From contig CAIJYD010000026.1 in assembly GCA_903824785.1 (NCBI GenBank), forward strand, positions 1-64,000: DNA of 64,000 nt, given 5' to 3'. Source of the DNA: an uncultured Bacteroidota bacterium (GTDB lineage Bacteria > Bacteroidota > Bacteroidia > Bacteroidales > VadinHA17). A program made the translations under genes and the position numbers. The notes under the pieces were generated by a model. It searched no databases. It had not been told where the DNA came from and saw only the letters and a list, made by a program, of their open reading frames with translations. Shown here in pieces: positions 56,824 to 64,000 of this stretch (within the stretch, counting starts at the first letter, position 1; every line of letters starts with the position of its first letter).

Positions 56824-57294
56824 TTACGCATTATTGGCAGTACCACTAAAAGTCCAGTTGCCTGTTACATTAAAAACCCTTACGGTACCACCTGTTGTTA
56901 ATATTCCCGTGCCGGTAACATTACCATTAACTGTAGATGAGGTACCATTTCCATTGGTCATCGTACCGCTAATATCAAGTCCACCGCAAGTTAAAGCAAC
57001 TGAGCCTCTCGCAAGTGTAGCCCCTGAATTAATTGTCACCGTTCCTGTAACTGTCCACGCTGCTGCCATGGTCATCACGTTCGGACTCTGAATGATGAAA
57101 ACATCACCGGCTGTTGTAAAGTTTGCAGGGTGTGTTCCTGTACCATTGTTAACTGTCCACCAGTTTGCAAGAGTTTCCGGGGCACCGTTTGCATTGGTGT
57201 AATAAGTTGTAGCCCTCAGGCTGGTTGCTGAAACCAATAAGATCAGCACACATAGATTGAAGATTTGGAAAAGCTTGGTTTTCAAAAGGTTCAT
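56824..57294 (-). CDS. Giant adhesin-like protein, N-terminal fragment with signal peptide
   Basis: The 156-residue frame begins with a signal peptide (about residues 1-29: a basic N-terminus, the hydrophobic core NLCVLILLVSATS, ending LRA). It then enters the first Thr/Gly-rich repeats (TTYYTNANGAPETLANWW; VTINSGATLARGS). It stops at an in-frame TAA (56824-56826) that is immediately followed by the ATG of the next fragment. This piece supplies the only signal peptide for the giant protein, which is strong evidence that the three frames were one gene. Confidence 0.78.
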   Translation of the reverse strand: MNLLKTKLFQIFNLCVLILLVSATSLRATTYYTNANGAPETLANWWTVNNGTGTHPANFTTAGDVFIIQSPNVMTMAAAWTVTGTVTINSGATLARGSVALTCGGLDISGTMTNGNGTSSTVNGNVTGTGILTTGGTVRVFNVTGNWTFSGTANNA

Positions 57295-57819
57295 GGCTTT
57301 ATGTATTAGGATTATATGCGTTATCAGAACTTACAAGATAGCGAAGCAAGTAAGAGGCTGTTTCTCTGCTAAAAACAAACGAAACTGCATAATTGTTTAA
57401 ATTACATAAAACAAACTCTTTATCTAATTTAAATGTATCCATCAGATTTGTGTCACTTTCTTTCATCCGTATCTTGTTAAATAAGGAAATGAAAAATAAA
57501 CTCTGAGAATAATAATCAGCTTTACAAAAGGATTTAATCTTATAATATCTCAAGGGAAATAAGACTGTAAATACAGTTTTCCCTGTAAAACAGTACACTT
57601 TAGTTATAATGAATAAACCAAAAGGAGTGCCAAAAGAGCTTAAAAACAAGAAGATCTGATAATTTTTTCTAAACACCTGAGTATGAATTACAACTACAGG
57701 GCAATTTTTAGAAATCGGGATGTTCCCCGAAGATGATTTCAAAAATAGTTTGAAAATAATTGAAAAAATCGCACACATGTGCGGAAATGGGCCATTAATT
57801 TAACCCCGAAGAATGATAT
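57295..57819. other. Leader region of the giant surface-protein gene
   Basis: 525 bases, AT-rich. A 159-residue frame on the minus strand (57299-57778) has no family features and unusual composition, and I regard it as chance. The promoter of the giant gene should lie here, but no clear TAnnTTTG box was found. Confidence 0.5.
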
Positions 57820-58596
57820 TCATTTCAATAAAACTCTTCCTTTTAACTCTTCAAGCCGGGCAATATCAAATCCCGATTCTTGCAGATAAGCAGTAATACC
57901 ACCATAATAACCTTCTATCCTGTCGATAACAGATTCAATATTCCGCTGTTTGACTGTTATAACAAACAGCATCCTTTCGGACGGAAAAAAACCGAAAGAG
58001 AGAATTTTTCGCCTCAGCAGCGTTTTTCTAAAATAAGGTAAAAGGGCATCATTTGACTTCATAAAGTCGTCGATAATAAACTGCCTTTCAACTCCAAGTG
58101 AAAGAAGAATAAGTGCACATAATATCCCGGTCCTGTCTTTTCCTGCCTGACAATGAATAAGAACCGGAGAGCTTTCAGGTGAAAGCAGAAGATCTAAAAC
58201 CTGTGGCAATAGTGGCATAGTGGCATCGGCAATTTCGAGATATAAGGAGTTAGATATATCCGAAAGTATCTCTTCGGAATTTTTCCTGCGGATAAATGGC
58301 TCCATCCGCTCTCTGGTAACGCTTTGAAAATCGAGTGGCAATGATAATGTGCCTATATTACTGATGACTCTTTTCCTTTTCTTTTTTTCTGTAGCCGAAC
58401 GCAGATCTATTATCGTTCTGACATTAATATTCTGAAGTTTCCTGAGATCGTCTTTGCTGATATTGTCGGGGTTTGCAGACCTGTATATCATTCCTTCCCT
58501 GATCTTTTTACTTCCCCCGGCAGGTATTCCGCCAATATCCCTGAAATTAAGAACTGATTTAAAATTCAGATCTGAAACATGCTGGTTAGTTTCCAT
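57820..58596 (-). CDS. Tyrosine-protein phosphatase (Y_phosphatase3 type)
   Basis: The 258-residue protein has the P-loop HCQAGKDRTG with catalytic C149 and the N-terminal family signature FRDIGGIP followed by GMIYRSANPDNIS and IIDLRS. This group includes bacterial tyrosine or lipid phosphatases. The protein lacks a signal peptide and should act in the cytoplasm. It follows the isomerase-family gene by 37 bases on the same strand, so they are probably co-transcribed, a pairing whose logic I cannot explain. Confidence 0.88.
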   Translation of the reverse strand: METNQHVSDLNFKSVLNFRDIGGIPAGGSKKIREGMIYRSANPDNISKDDLRKLQNINVRTIIDLRSATEKKKRKRVISNIGTLSLPLDFQSVTRERMEPFIRRKNSEEILSDISNSLYLEIADATMPLLPQVLDLLLSPESSPVLIHCQAGKDRTGILCALILLSLGVERQFIIDDFMKSNDALLPYFRKTLLRRKILSFGFFPSERMLFVITVKQRNIESVIDRIEGYYGGITAYLQESGFDIARLEELKGRVLLK

Positions 58597-58633
58597 TTAT
58601 TACTTGTTAGTTAATTAACAATAAGGTATCCGC

Positions 58634-60058
58634 TCAGCATATCCGCAGGAATCCGATATTCAGCAGCTGAGCTACCTTATTTATCTCAGCAGATCTGTAT
58701 CCGGTGCCTATTGCACAGTGGTGTGAGGGTCCGGCTTCAGACCACTTATTGATAAACTCTCTGGCTGAAACAGAAAATTTGTATCTGCTGTTGGTATTGG
58801 CGATCTGCAAAGTTGGCCCCGCAACGGACTCTCCTTCAGCGGTAAGCAAAGCTATTTTCCCATCACCCGACTGACAGACCGAGAGAAGGGTTACCGGCCC
58901 GGAAGCCACTTTCATCTGTATGGATAATCCTTTTCCCGGTTTCCCATGAAAGACAGGAAGCGGAACAAGAGCTACTTTTCCGTCTGCAATTTTGAAGTGA
59001 GCCGGTCCGTCGTGGCCGAGGAGTAAAATGTCGTCTTTGAAATCCATCCCGTAGAATTCCGAGAACGATCCGCCGGCATTAAGTGCATCCATAATTTTCA
59101 TGGCCAGAACATTCTTTATTTCACATTCCCCGGCAACCGGAATATTCTGCCCTGTGAGCAGAGTCATTCCCGGGATTAAAGTTGTTACGATCTTTTCATA
59201 AGCAGGATCTCCTTCACCTTCATAATAATAAGCAAGGGCTCCAAGCCGAAATTTATCAGCCAGCATGTCAAGTGCTACAGAACTTCTGGCAGAATTAATA
59301 AGGTCTTCATCAGAACATTCTCCTGAGACATTAAACCACTCATTAAACTGTTTCATTTTACTTTTTACCTCCTCGCCTGTTACCTTTTCGAAAAGGTTTT
59401 TCAAAACACCAAATTCCATTATTTCAAAATGAGTTCCGAAGGCAGCCGCAAGCATGGTAATATCGCTGTAAACATCCAGCATTCCATTATAATAATGGCC
59501 CATAACTCCAACCCTGGTATTTTTCATTATTCTCATTACAGAAGAGGCACGAACCCACTCTTTTATTTCATCCCATACATATTTCTCATCGAGATATCCG
59601 GTAATCAGATGATATTTTATGCCGGCCCTGTTAAAAACACTTGCCAGTTCAGGTGTTACGCAACTCTGGCAATAGGAGAGCCATTCGCCTGTCATTTTAC
59701 CCCGGTCGACCATTGAATTGAATTTCTCATAATCGATAGCTTCAGAAGGCTGGAGGTTTAGAACAATAACCGGGCAACTCACTCTTTGCAGCAATGGTAA
59801 CACATTGTGCGACAAGGCATAAGTGGAAATATTAAGAAATATTATATCAACTCCGCTTTTAAGAAATAAGCCTGCGGCAGCAATCGCTTTATCGGGGTTA
59901 TCAACCATACCGGCATCAATAACTTCCGTTCCCGATTGCTCAAGATGCTCTTTTATTCTGACCTGAAAAGATTTCAATTTATCGAGCAATCCATCGAACT
60001 GAGACCAATATGTGTCGAGTCCGATTCCAAAAAGACCGGCTTTAACTTTATTTCCCAT
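58634..60058 (-). CDS. L-fucose/L-arabinose isomerase-family protein
   Basis: The 474-residue protein resembles the L-arabinose/L-fucose isomerase superfamily, which interconverts aldoses and ketoses with a divalent metal. Visible family features are the N-terminal Rossmann-like region (VKAGLFGIGLDTYWSQFDGL), VGVMGHYYNGMLDVYSD, the segment PVAGECEIKNVLAMKIM, and the late GPSHHCAIGTGY with paired histidines. Actual substrate is uncertain: no kinase, aldolase or sugar transporter lies beside it. It is the first gene before the phosphatase. Confidence 0.78.
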   Translation of the reverse strand: MGNKVKAGLFGIGLDTYWSQFDGLLDKLKSFQVRIKEHLEQSGTEVIDAGMVDNPDKAIAAAGLFLKSGVDIIFLNISTYALSHNVLPLLQRVSCPVIVLNLQPSEAIDYEKFNSMVDRGKMTGEWLSYCQSCVTPELASVFNRAGIKYHLITGYLDEKYVWDEIKEWVRASSVMRIMKNTRVGVMGHYYNGMLDVYSDITMLAAAFGTHFEIMEFGVLKNLFEKVTGEEVKSKMKQFNEWFNVSGECSDEDLINSARSSVALDMLADKFRLGALAYYYEGEGDPAYEKIVTTLIPGMTLLTGQNIPVAGECEIKNVLAMKIMDALNAGGSFSEFYGMDFKDDILLLGHDGPAHFKIADGKVALVPLPVFHGKPGKGLSIQMKVASGPVTLLSVCQSGDGKIALLTAEGESVAGPTLQIANTNSRYKFSVSAREFINKWSEAGPSHHCAIGTGYRSAEINKVAQLLNIGFLRIC

Positions 60059-60354
60059 CGTTTTCTATTCTTTAAAGTGATTTACTAATATCTTTAAAAC
60101 AAATTAATTTGCCTGACAACTTCAAATTTACAGGATTTTTTGCTTTAACTTCAAGTATTTAAAAATCTGATTCTGGTCATTAATTTATTTGAGTTATTTT
60201 GTGATGAAATCAGTAACCTTTGTTAAAATAAAAATTACCGTAAAGAGACTCAAAGGTAATAACAATGGGTCAAAAGGTTATGATATAGTTTGTTTAAAAT
60301 GAACCGGATGAATTACATCCTGATAAACTGCAAGTTAAAGAATATCTTTTTATT
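60059..60354. other. Divergent spacer upstream of crcB
   Basis: 296 AT-rich bases between the isomerase-family gene and crcB. I looked for a fluoride riboswitch and found no convincing match, only a simple hairpin GGATG-AATTA-CATCC near 60307. No promoter box was clear. Confidence 0.4.
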
Positions 60355-60732
60355 ATGATAAAAACATTATTTCTGGTAGGAACAGGAGGTTTTCTTGGAA
60401 GCATTTCGAGATTTCTTGCATCGAGGTTTATGCAGAACTATTTTCCCTCGGCTTTTCCTCTGGGGACATTTTTTGTAAATATCACAGGGTGCTTTCTTAT
60501 TGGGGTTATCTATGGCATCTCCGAAAGGAGTTCATTGCTTACCTCCGGCTGGAAAATGTTTCTTGCAGTTGGTTTCTGCGGAGGATTCACAACATTCTCC
60601 ACCTTTGCAAATGAGAACCTGGCTTTGCTCAGGGATGGCGATTTCTTTCATTTTCTGCTCTATACCGGGCTGAGTGTTTTCCTTGGAATAGCTGCAACTT
60701 TTTTAGGAGTTCTGATCACCAAAATAGTTTAG
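60355..60732 (+). CDS. crcB: Fluoride exporter CrcB/Fluc
   Basis: The 125-residue four-helix protein is a Fluc-type fluoride channel that works as a dual-topology dimer. Motifs include GTGGFLGSISRFLASR at the N-terminus, GTFFVNITGCFLIG in helix 2 and GFCGGFTTFSTFANEN around the pore Phe and Thr. It is followed 72 bases downstream by a DUF190 gene, a common neighbour of crcB. A single gene implies a homodimer. Confidence 0.95.
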   Translation: MIKTLFLVGTGGFLGSISRFLASRFMQNYFPSAFPLGTFFVNITGCFLIGVIYGISERSSLLTSGWKMFLAVGFCGGFTTFSTFANENLALLRDGDFFHFLLYTGLSVFLGIAATFLGVLITKIV

Positions 60733-60804
60733 CGCCATTAAAACTGCGTAGTGTTCAAAGGCAACTCTTTAAGAATATTTTTATCGGCAAAAAATTATAT
60801 TAGA

Positions 60805-61158
60805 ATGAAACCTGAAGACAAAGCAAAACGACTAAGGATTTATATCAGTTCAACTGACAGGTATGAACATTCACCTCTTTATGAAGTGATTGTATATGAA
60901 GCAAGAGGCTATGGAATGACAGGAGCTACAGTTCTCAAGGGGATAATGGGGTTCGGTGCAAGCAGCGAAATTTACTCCAATAAACTTTGGGAGTTAAGTG
61001 AAAAACTTCCCCTTGTAGTTGAAATCATAGATGAGCCGGATAAAATTGACTCCTTTATTGACCATATTAAACCATATTTCGATAAAATAGGGAAAGGACA
61101 TATCATCACGGTTGATGAGACAACCATCATACTTCATAAGAGAGGAATAAAGAAGTAA
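60805..61158 (+). CDS. DUF190-family protein
   Basis: The 117-residue protein starts at MKPEDKAKRLRIYIS, matching the DUF190 family (motifs YEVIVYEARGYGMTGATVLK and GIMGFGASS). Members are often next to crcB and have been proposed to act in fluoride handling or PII-like signalling because of their ferredoxin-like fold. An upstream ATG (60751) is less likely. Its role here is inferred from the neighbour. Confidence 0.85.
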   Translation: MKPEDKAKRLRIYISSTDRYEHSPLYEVIVYEARGYGMTGATVLKGIMGFGASSEIYSNKLWELSEKLPLVVEIIDEPDKIDSFIDHIKPYFDKIGKGHIITVDETTIILHKRGIKK

Positions 61159-61220
61159 TTTATTTTAATGTGACATTTTTCCTGAAAACCCTTCAATTTC
61201 AAATGATTAATAAATAAGAT

Positions 61221-62321
61221 ATGAATTCAAGAGAGCGCGTAATTAAAGCCTTCCGGAAAATGGAAGGCAACCCCGACAGGGTTCCGGTTCAGTTTGATTT
61301 ATGCAGACAGCATACTGAAGTTTTTGGAAAGAAGCTGGGAATAGCACCTGATTATTCATTATCCTATTATGAAGATCTTACATACAGGATTTCTGCGAAT
61401 GAGATAAGGACTAAAATGGGAAGTGACGTAGTGGTTGTAGGAGGGACAGTCCCCTTCGGATATATGCCTGAGCCGGTAAGCGGAGACGTTACAAAAAACG
61501 AGTTCGGAATGCATATGAAACCTACATCACTTTATGTTGAAGTAGTGCAATGTCCTCTCGAAAACGCTAACTCAGTCAGCGATATCGCTAACTACTCCTT
61601 TCCCGATGCTTATGCAAAAGGCCGGTTTGAGAAAGCTAAAAGAGATATCGACAGGTACGGCAAAAAATATTTTGTTATCGGAGATGTGGAGATCTCGCTT
61701 TTTGAACTGGCCTGGCACCTTACCGGCCTTGAAAAATATATGGTAGGAATGCTTTGTGATGAACCGTGGCTGGAGCTTCTTAATGATCGTGTTGAAGAAT
61801 GGAGTACCGGACTTGCGATGCAACTCGTTAAAGCCGGTGTGGATGCAATCTGGTTCGGTGAAGATCTGGGAAGCCAGGTTTCAACACTTATCTCACCTGA
61901 AGACTGGAGAGTAAGGTTTAAACCACGGCATAAAAGGATGATTGAAAAGTTACGCCAGGTAAACCCGGAGATCATAATTATTATGCACTCCGACGGAGCG
62001 GTTGCTCCATTGATAGATGATTTTATCGAGATCGGTGTTGATGTTTATAATCCGGTTCAACCAAATGTTTACGGGTCAGATCCTCAGGAACTTAAAGATA
62101 AATACGGCACCAGGATCTCATTTTTCGGCGGGATAGACCAGCAATCACTTCTCCCGTCGGGAGATATCAAAATGATCCGTTCCGATATAAAAGAAAGGAT
62201 CAGGATCCTGGGAAAAGAGAGAGGGTATTTGCTTGCTCCCGCTCATATTCTTCAGCCTGATGTTTCAACTGATACCATTGAAGCAATGATAGCGGCCTCA
62301 ATAGAATTCGGAGGTTACTGA
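61221..62321 (+). CDS. Uroporphyrinogen decarboxylase-family (corrinoid methyltransferase-like) protein
   Basis: A 366-residue TIM-barrel protein of the UroD/MtaA-MtbA superfamily. Features are [20 protein letters not shown] at the N-terminus, [20 protein letters not shown] in the middle, [20 protein letters not shown] and the typical [11 protein letters not shown] segment. This superfamily includes the heme enzyme HemE and corrinoid-dependent methyltransferases; the low match to HemE and the absence of heme genes favour the methyltransferase-like branch. No corrinoid protein gene is adjacent, so the methyl donor is unknown. Its end overlaps the convergent acr3 gene by 7 bases. Confidence 0.82.
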   Translation: MNSRERVIKAFRKMEGNPDRVPVQFDLCRQHTEVFGKKLGIAPDYSLSYYEDLTYRISANEIRTKMGSDVVVVGGTVPFGYMPEPVSGDVTKNEFGMHMKPTSLYVEVVQCPLENANSVSDIANYSFPDAYAKGRFEKAKRDIDRYGKKYFVIGDVEISLFELAWHLTGLEKYMVGMLCDEPWLELLNDRVEEWSTGLAMQLVKAGVDAIWFGEDLGSQVSTLISPEDWRVRFKPRHKRMIEKLRQVNPEIIIIMHSDGAVAPLIDDFIEIGVDVYNPVQPNVYGSDPQELKDKYGTRISFFGGIDQQSLLPSGDIKMIRSDIKERIRILGKERGYLLAPAHILQPDVSTDTIEAMIAASIEFGGY

Positions 62322-63391
62322 TCAGATGCGAAATACCTCCTCTTAAAAAAGAGTGAAACATTTACGAGGGCAATCATAACAGGCACCTCAACCAGAGGAC
62401 CTATAACTGCCGTAAACGCTTCACCTGAGTTTATCCCGAAAACAGCTATTGCCACTGCGATAGCAAGTTCAAAATTATTACTTGCAGCTGTAAATGAAAG
62501 AGTTGCCGTTTGTCCGTAACTTGCGCCTGCCCTTCTGCTCATAAAAAAGGAGAAGACGAACATGATTACAAAATAGATTATAAGAGGTACGGCTATCAAT
62601 ATAACATCGAAAGGTAGCTTTACTATATATTCGCCTTTTAATGAGAACATTACAACTATAGTAAATAGTAATGCAATAAGGGTAACGGGGCTGATTTTAG
62701 GAATAAACCTCGAATGATACCACTCCCTGCTCTTTACCCTTATCAGAATAAACCGGGTAAGAAAACCTGCAATAAATGGAATTCCAAGATAGATAAAGAC
62801 ACTCTTCGCTATCTGGCCAATGGTAATCTTTTCAACAACTGAACTAACCGGCACTCCGAACCATCCGGGGAGCACTGCAATAAAAACCCAGGCATAAACA
62901 GAAAAGAGCAGTACCTGAAAAATTGAATTAAAAGCCACCAGCCCGGCACAATACTCAGCGTCGCCTTTTGCAAGGTCGTTCCAGACAATAACCATAGCAA
63001 TACATCTTGCCAGTCCAATCAAAATTATTCCATACATATATGGCAGGTTGGAATTGTTTTCTCCCGGAAACAGTTTAAAGAAGAGCATCGCAAGTGCGAA
63101 CATCAGCACCGGGCCAATAATCCAGTTCTGAACCAGGGAAAGTCCAAGGATCTTAAAATTTCTGAAAACAGATCCCATCTCCTCGTACTTCACTTTTGCA
63201 AGAGGAGGATACATCATCAGGATAAGTCCAATTGCAATGGGAATATTCGTAGTGCTTTCCGGTGACGATTTCAATGAATCCCAGAATGTGGCAATAGCCG
63301 GGAAAAAATATCCTGAAAATACTCCTATAAACATTGCCAGAAATATCCATAATGTAAGATACCTGTCGAAAAATTTAAGTCGTGGCTTCAT
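62315..63391 (-). CDS. acr3: ACR3-family arsenite efflux transporter
   Basis: The 358-residue membrane protein has about ten helices of the bile-acid/ACR3 superfamily. The motifs [37 protein letters not shown] (with the essential Cys) and [20 protein letters not shown] identify ACR3. It extrudes arsenite using the proton motive force. It follows the arsenite methyltransferase gene by 18 bases, so the two form an arsenic-detoxification operon. An ArsR-type regulator was not seen within the window and may lie beyond the right edge. Confidence 0.95.
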   Translation of the reverse strand: MKPRLKFFDRYLTLWIFLAMFIGVFSGYFFPAIATFWDSLKSSPESTTNIPIAIGLILMMYPPLAKVKYEEMGSVFRNFKILGLSLVQNWIIGPVLMFALAMLFFKLFPGENNSNLPYMYGIILIGLARCIAMVIVWNDLAKGDAEYCAGLVAFNSIFQVLLFSVYAWVFIAVLPGWFGVPVSSVVEKITIGQIAKSVFIYLGIPFIAGFLTRFILIRVKSREWYHSRFIPKISPVTLIALLFTIVVMFSLKGEYIVKLPFDVILIAVPLIIYFVIMFVFSFFMSRRAGASYGQTATLSFTAASNNFELAIAVAIAVFGINSGEAFTAVIGPLVEVPVMIALVNVSLFFKRRYFASDQ

Positions 63392-63409
63392 AATCCAATT
63401 ATTTGAATA

Positions 63410-64000
63410 TTAATTTGTTTTTTCTGCTGAAACAGTAATACTGAAGATGCCCTTTTCTCCTGTGTGAAAAGATTTTATCTCACTTTCAGAAAGGTATTTC
63501 AGCAATAGTTCATCAGGCATTTGAATAACTTTTTGTTTATGAACTGTTGTATGTGAAAACCTGGCTTTCTTAATAATATCAAGGTACAGGTTCATGTCAA
63601 TAGCACCAGAAACGCAACCGGCAAACATCTCCGCATCATTTTGAAGTTTTTCGGGAAGATTCCCTCTTAAAACAACATCTGAAATACAAAAATGGCCACC
63701 CTGCTTAAGGACTCTGAAAATCTCTGAAAAAGCTTTTGTTTTATCCGGAACTAGATTGAGAACGCAATTTGATATTACAACATCCACAAGATTACTTTCG
63801 ATTGGCATCTCCTCAATATCTCCATAAACAAACTCTACATTTTTAAACTGTAATTTTTCATTATTTGCTCTTGCTCTTACAATCATCTGTTCAGTCAAAT
63901 CCAGACCGGTAACTTTTCCGGTTTCGCCAACTATGGAACGAGCAACAAAACAATCGTTTCCAGCTCCGCTACCTAGGTCAAGGACATGATCTCCCGGTTT
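63410..64000 (-). CDS. arsM: Arsenite methyltransferase ArsM (5' end beyond window)
   Basis: At least 196 residues are present; the coding frame runs off the right edge, so the true N-terminus is missing. Motif I of the SAM fold is visible near the edge (HVLDLGSGAGNDCFVARS), followed by TGKVTGLDLTEQMI, and then NCVLNLVPDKTKAFSEIFRV and RVLKQGGHFCISDVVLRG. This matches ArsM, which methylates arsenite to volatile or less retained species. The CxGxxS-type cysteines used for arsenic binding cannot all be checked because the N-terminus is cut. It is upstream of acr3 in the same operon. A TTG near 63898 is internal, not the start. Confidence 0.87.
   Translation of the reverse strand, partial: KPGDHVLDLGSGAGNDCFVARSIVGETGKVTGLDLTEQMIVRARANNEKLQFKNVEFVYGDIEEMPIESNLVDVVISNCVLNLVPDKTKAFSEIFRVLKQGGHFCISDVVLRGNLPEKLQNDAEMFAGCVSGAIDMNLYLDIIKKARFSHTTVHKQKVIQMPDELLLKYLSESEIKSFHTGEKGIFSITVSAEKTN

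Larger units (their letters stand above)
43869..57294 (-). pseudogene. Composite giant surface-protein gene, interrupted in this sequence
   Basis: Taken together the three frames span 13,426 bases, which is one base more than a multiple of three, fitting a single extra base. Undoing one nonsense codon (56824-56826) and one frameshift gives about 4475 residues, running from signal peptide to T9SS tail. A CCCC run on the minus strand (54995-54998) is the best candidate for the extra base: with CCC the reading is TTLLPTITTLTATASGN and joins the two frames smoothly. Sequencing or assembly error and real decay cannot be separated here. Confidence 0.7.

Noticed and set aside
57299-57778. 159-residue frame upstream of the giant gene
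   Set aside because: It has unusual Phe/Lys/Ser-rich composition, no domain or signal, ends at the giant gene leader, and lies where a promoter is expected, so it is likely chance.
60230-60354. Fluoride riboswitch upstream of crcB
   Set aside because: The hairpin GGATG-AATTA-CATCC does not fit the conserved pseudoknot pattern of the fluoride aptamer. A covariance-model search would decide.
1-64000. CRISPR array, prophage or complete insertion sequence
   Set aside because: No array of regularly spaced direct repeats, phage structural genes or transposase was seen.

Overview
The window reads as chromosomal DNA of a member of the Bacteroidota, most likely an environmental, Bacteroidales-like bacterium. 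The evidence is a SusC/SusD outer-membrane pair, an ECF sigma/FecR pair with an STN-domain protein, a giant secreted protein with a type IX secretion (T9SS) sorting tail, DUF2723, DUF6427 and DUF6051 proteins, and several promoters of the Bacteroidota type (TTG, about 20 bases, TAnnTTTG). The genus cannot be told from the sequence alone. No rRNA, CRISPR array or intact transposase gene was seen.

Layout. 0.2-5 kb: a SusC/SusD pair with a strong terminator and no enzyme gene beside it. 5.2-12.4 kb: an orphan HlyD-type adaptor facing two overlapping sensor-kinase genes, one of them a 1579-residue hybrid kinase with eight PAS domains. 12.4-15 kb: an accessory island holding an AbiEi/AbiEii toxin-antitoxin pair bracketed by a 29-bp perfect direct repeat, then a tandem 23-bp repeat, tRNA-Leu(CAA) and broken copies of the tRNA 5' end. 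15-27.9 kb: dxs, an OmpA-type lipoprotein, a four-gene sigma/anti-sigma operon with two homologous envelope proteins, a radical SAM/SPASM protein and a penicillin-acylase-family enzyme, then frr and pyrH. 28-31 kb: tsf, rpsB, rpsI and rplM, so the housekeeping block reads rplM-rpsI-rpsB-tsf-(terminator)-pyrH-frr on the minus strand. 31-43.6 kb: guanine deaminase, a MazEF pair with a perfect 18-bp palindrome in its promoter, an outer-membrane protein, a DUF2723 (GT117-type) membrane protein, a NodB deacetylase, a DUF6051 hydrolase, a LytTR regulator, purD, a DUF6427 membrane protein and two small envelope proteins.

43.9-57.3 kb is filled by one enormous minus-strand surface-protein gene. It is interrupted in this sequence by an in-frame TAA and by one frameshift, so it appears as three reading frames; repaired, it would encode about 4475 residues: signal peptide, beta-rich repeats, alternating cadherin-like and chitobiase-C-terminal-like modules, and a T9SS tail. 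57.8-64 kb: a tyrosine phosphatase with a sugar-isomerase-family protein, CrcB with a DUF190 protein, a UroD-family methyltransferase-like protein, and an arsenic pair (acr3, arsM) cut by the window edge.

The points most worth a second look are the repeat-bracketed AbiE cassette next to tRNA-Leu, the broken giant adhesin, the sigma/FecR operon that carries STN and paralogous envelope proteins but no TonB receptor, and the palindromic mazEF operator. I found no system that I can claim is wholly new.
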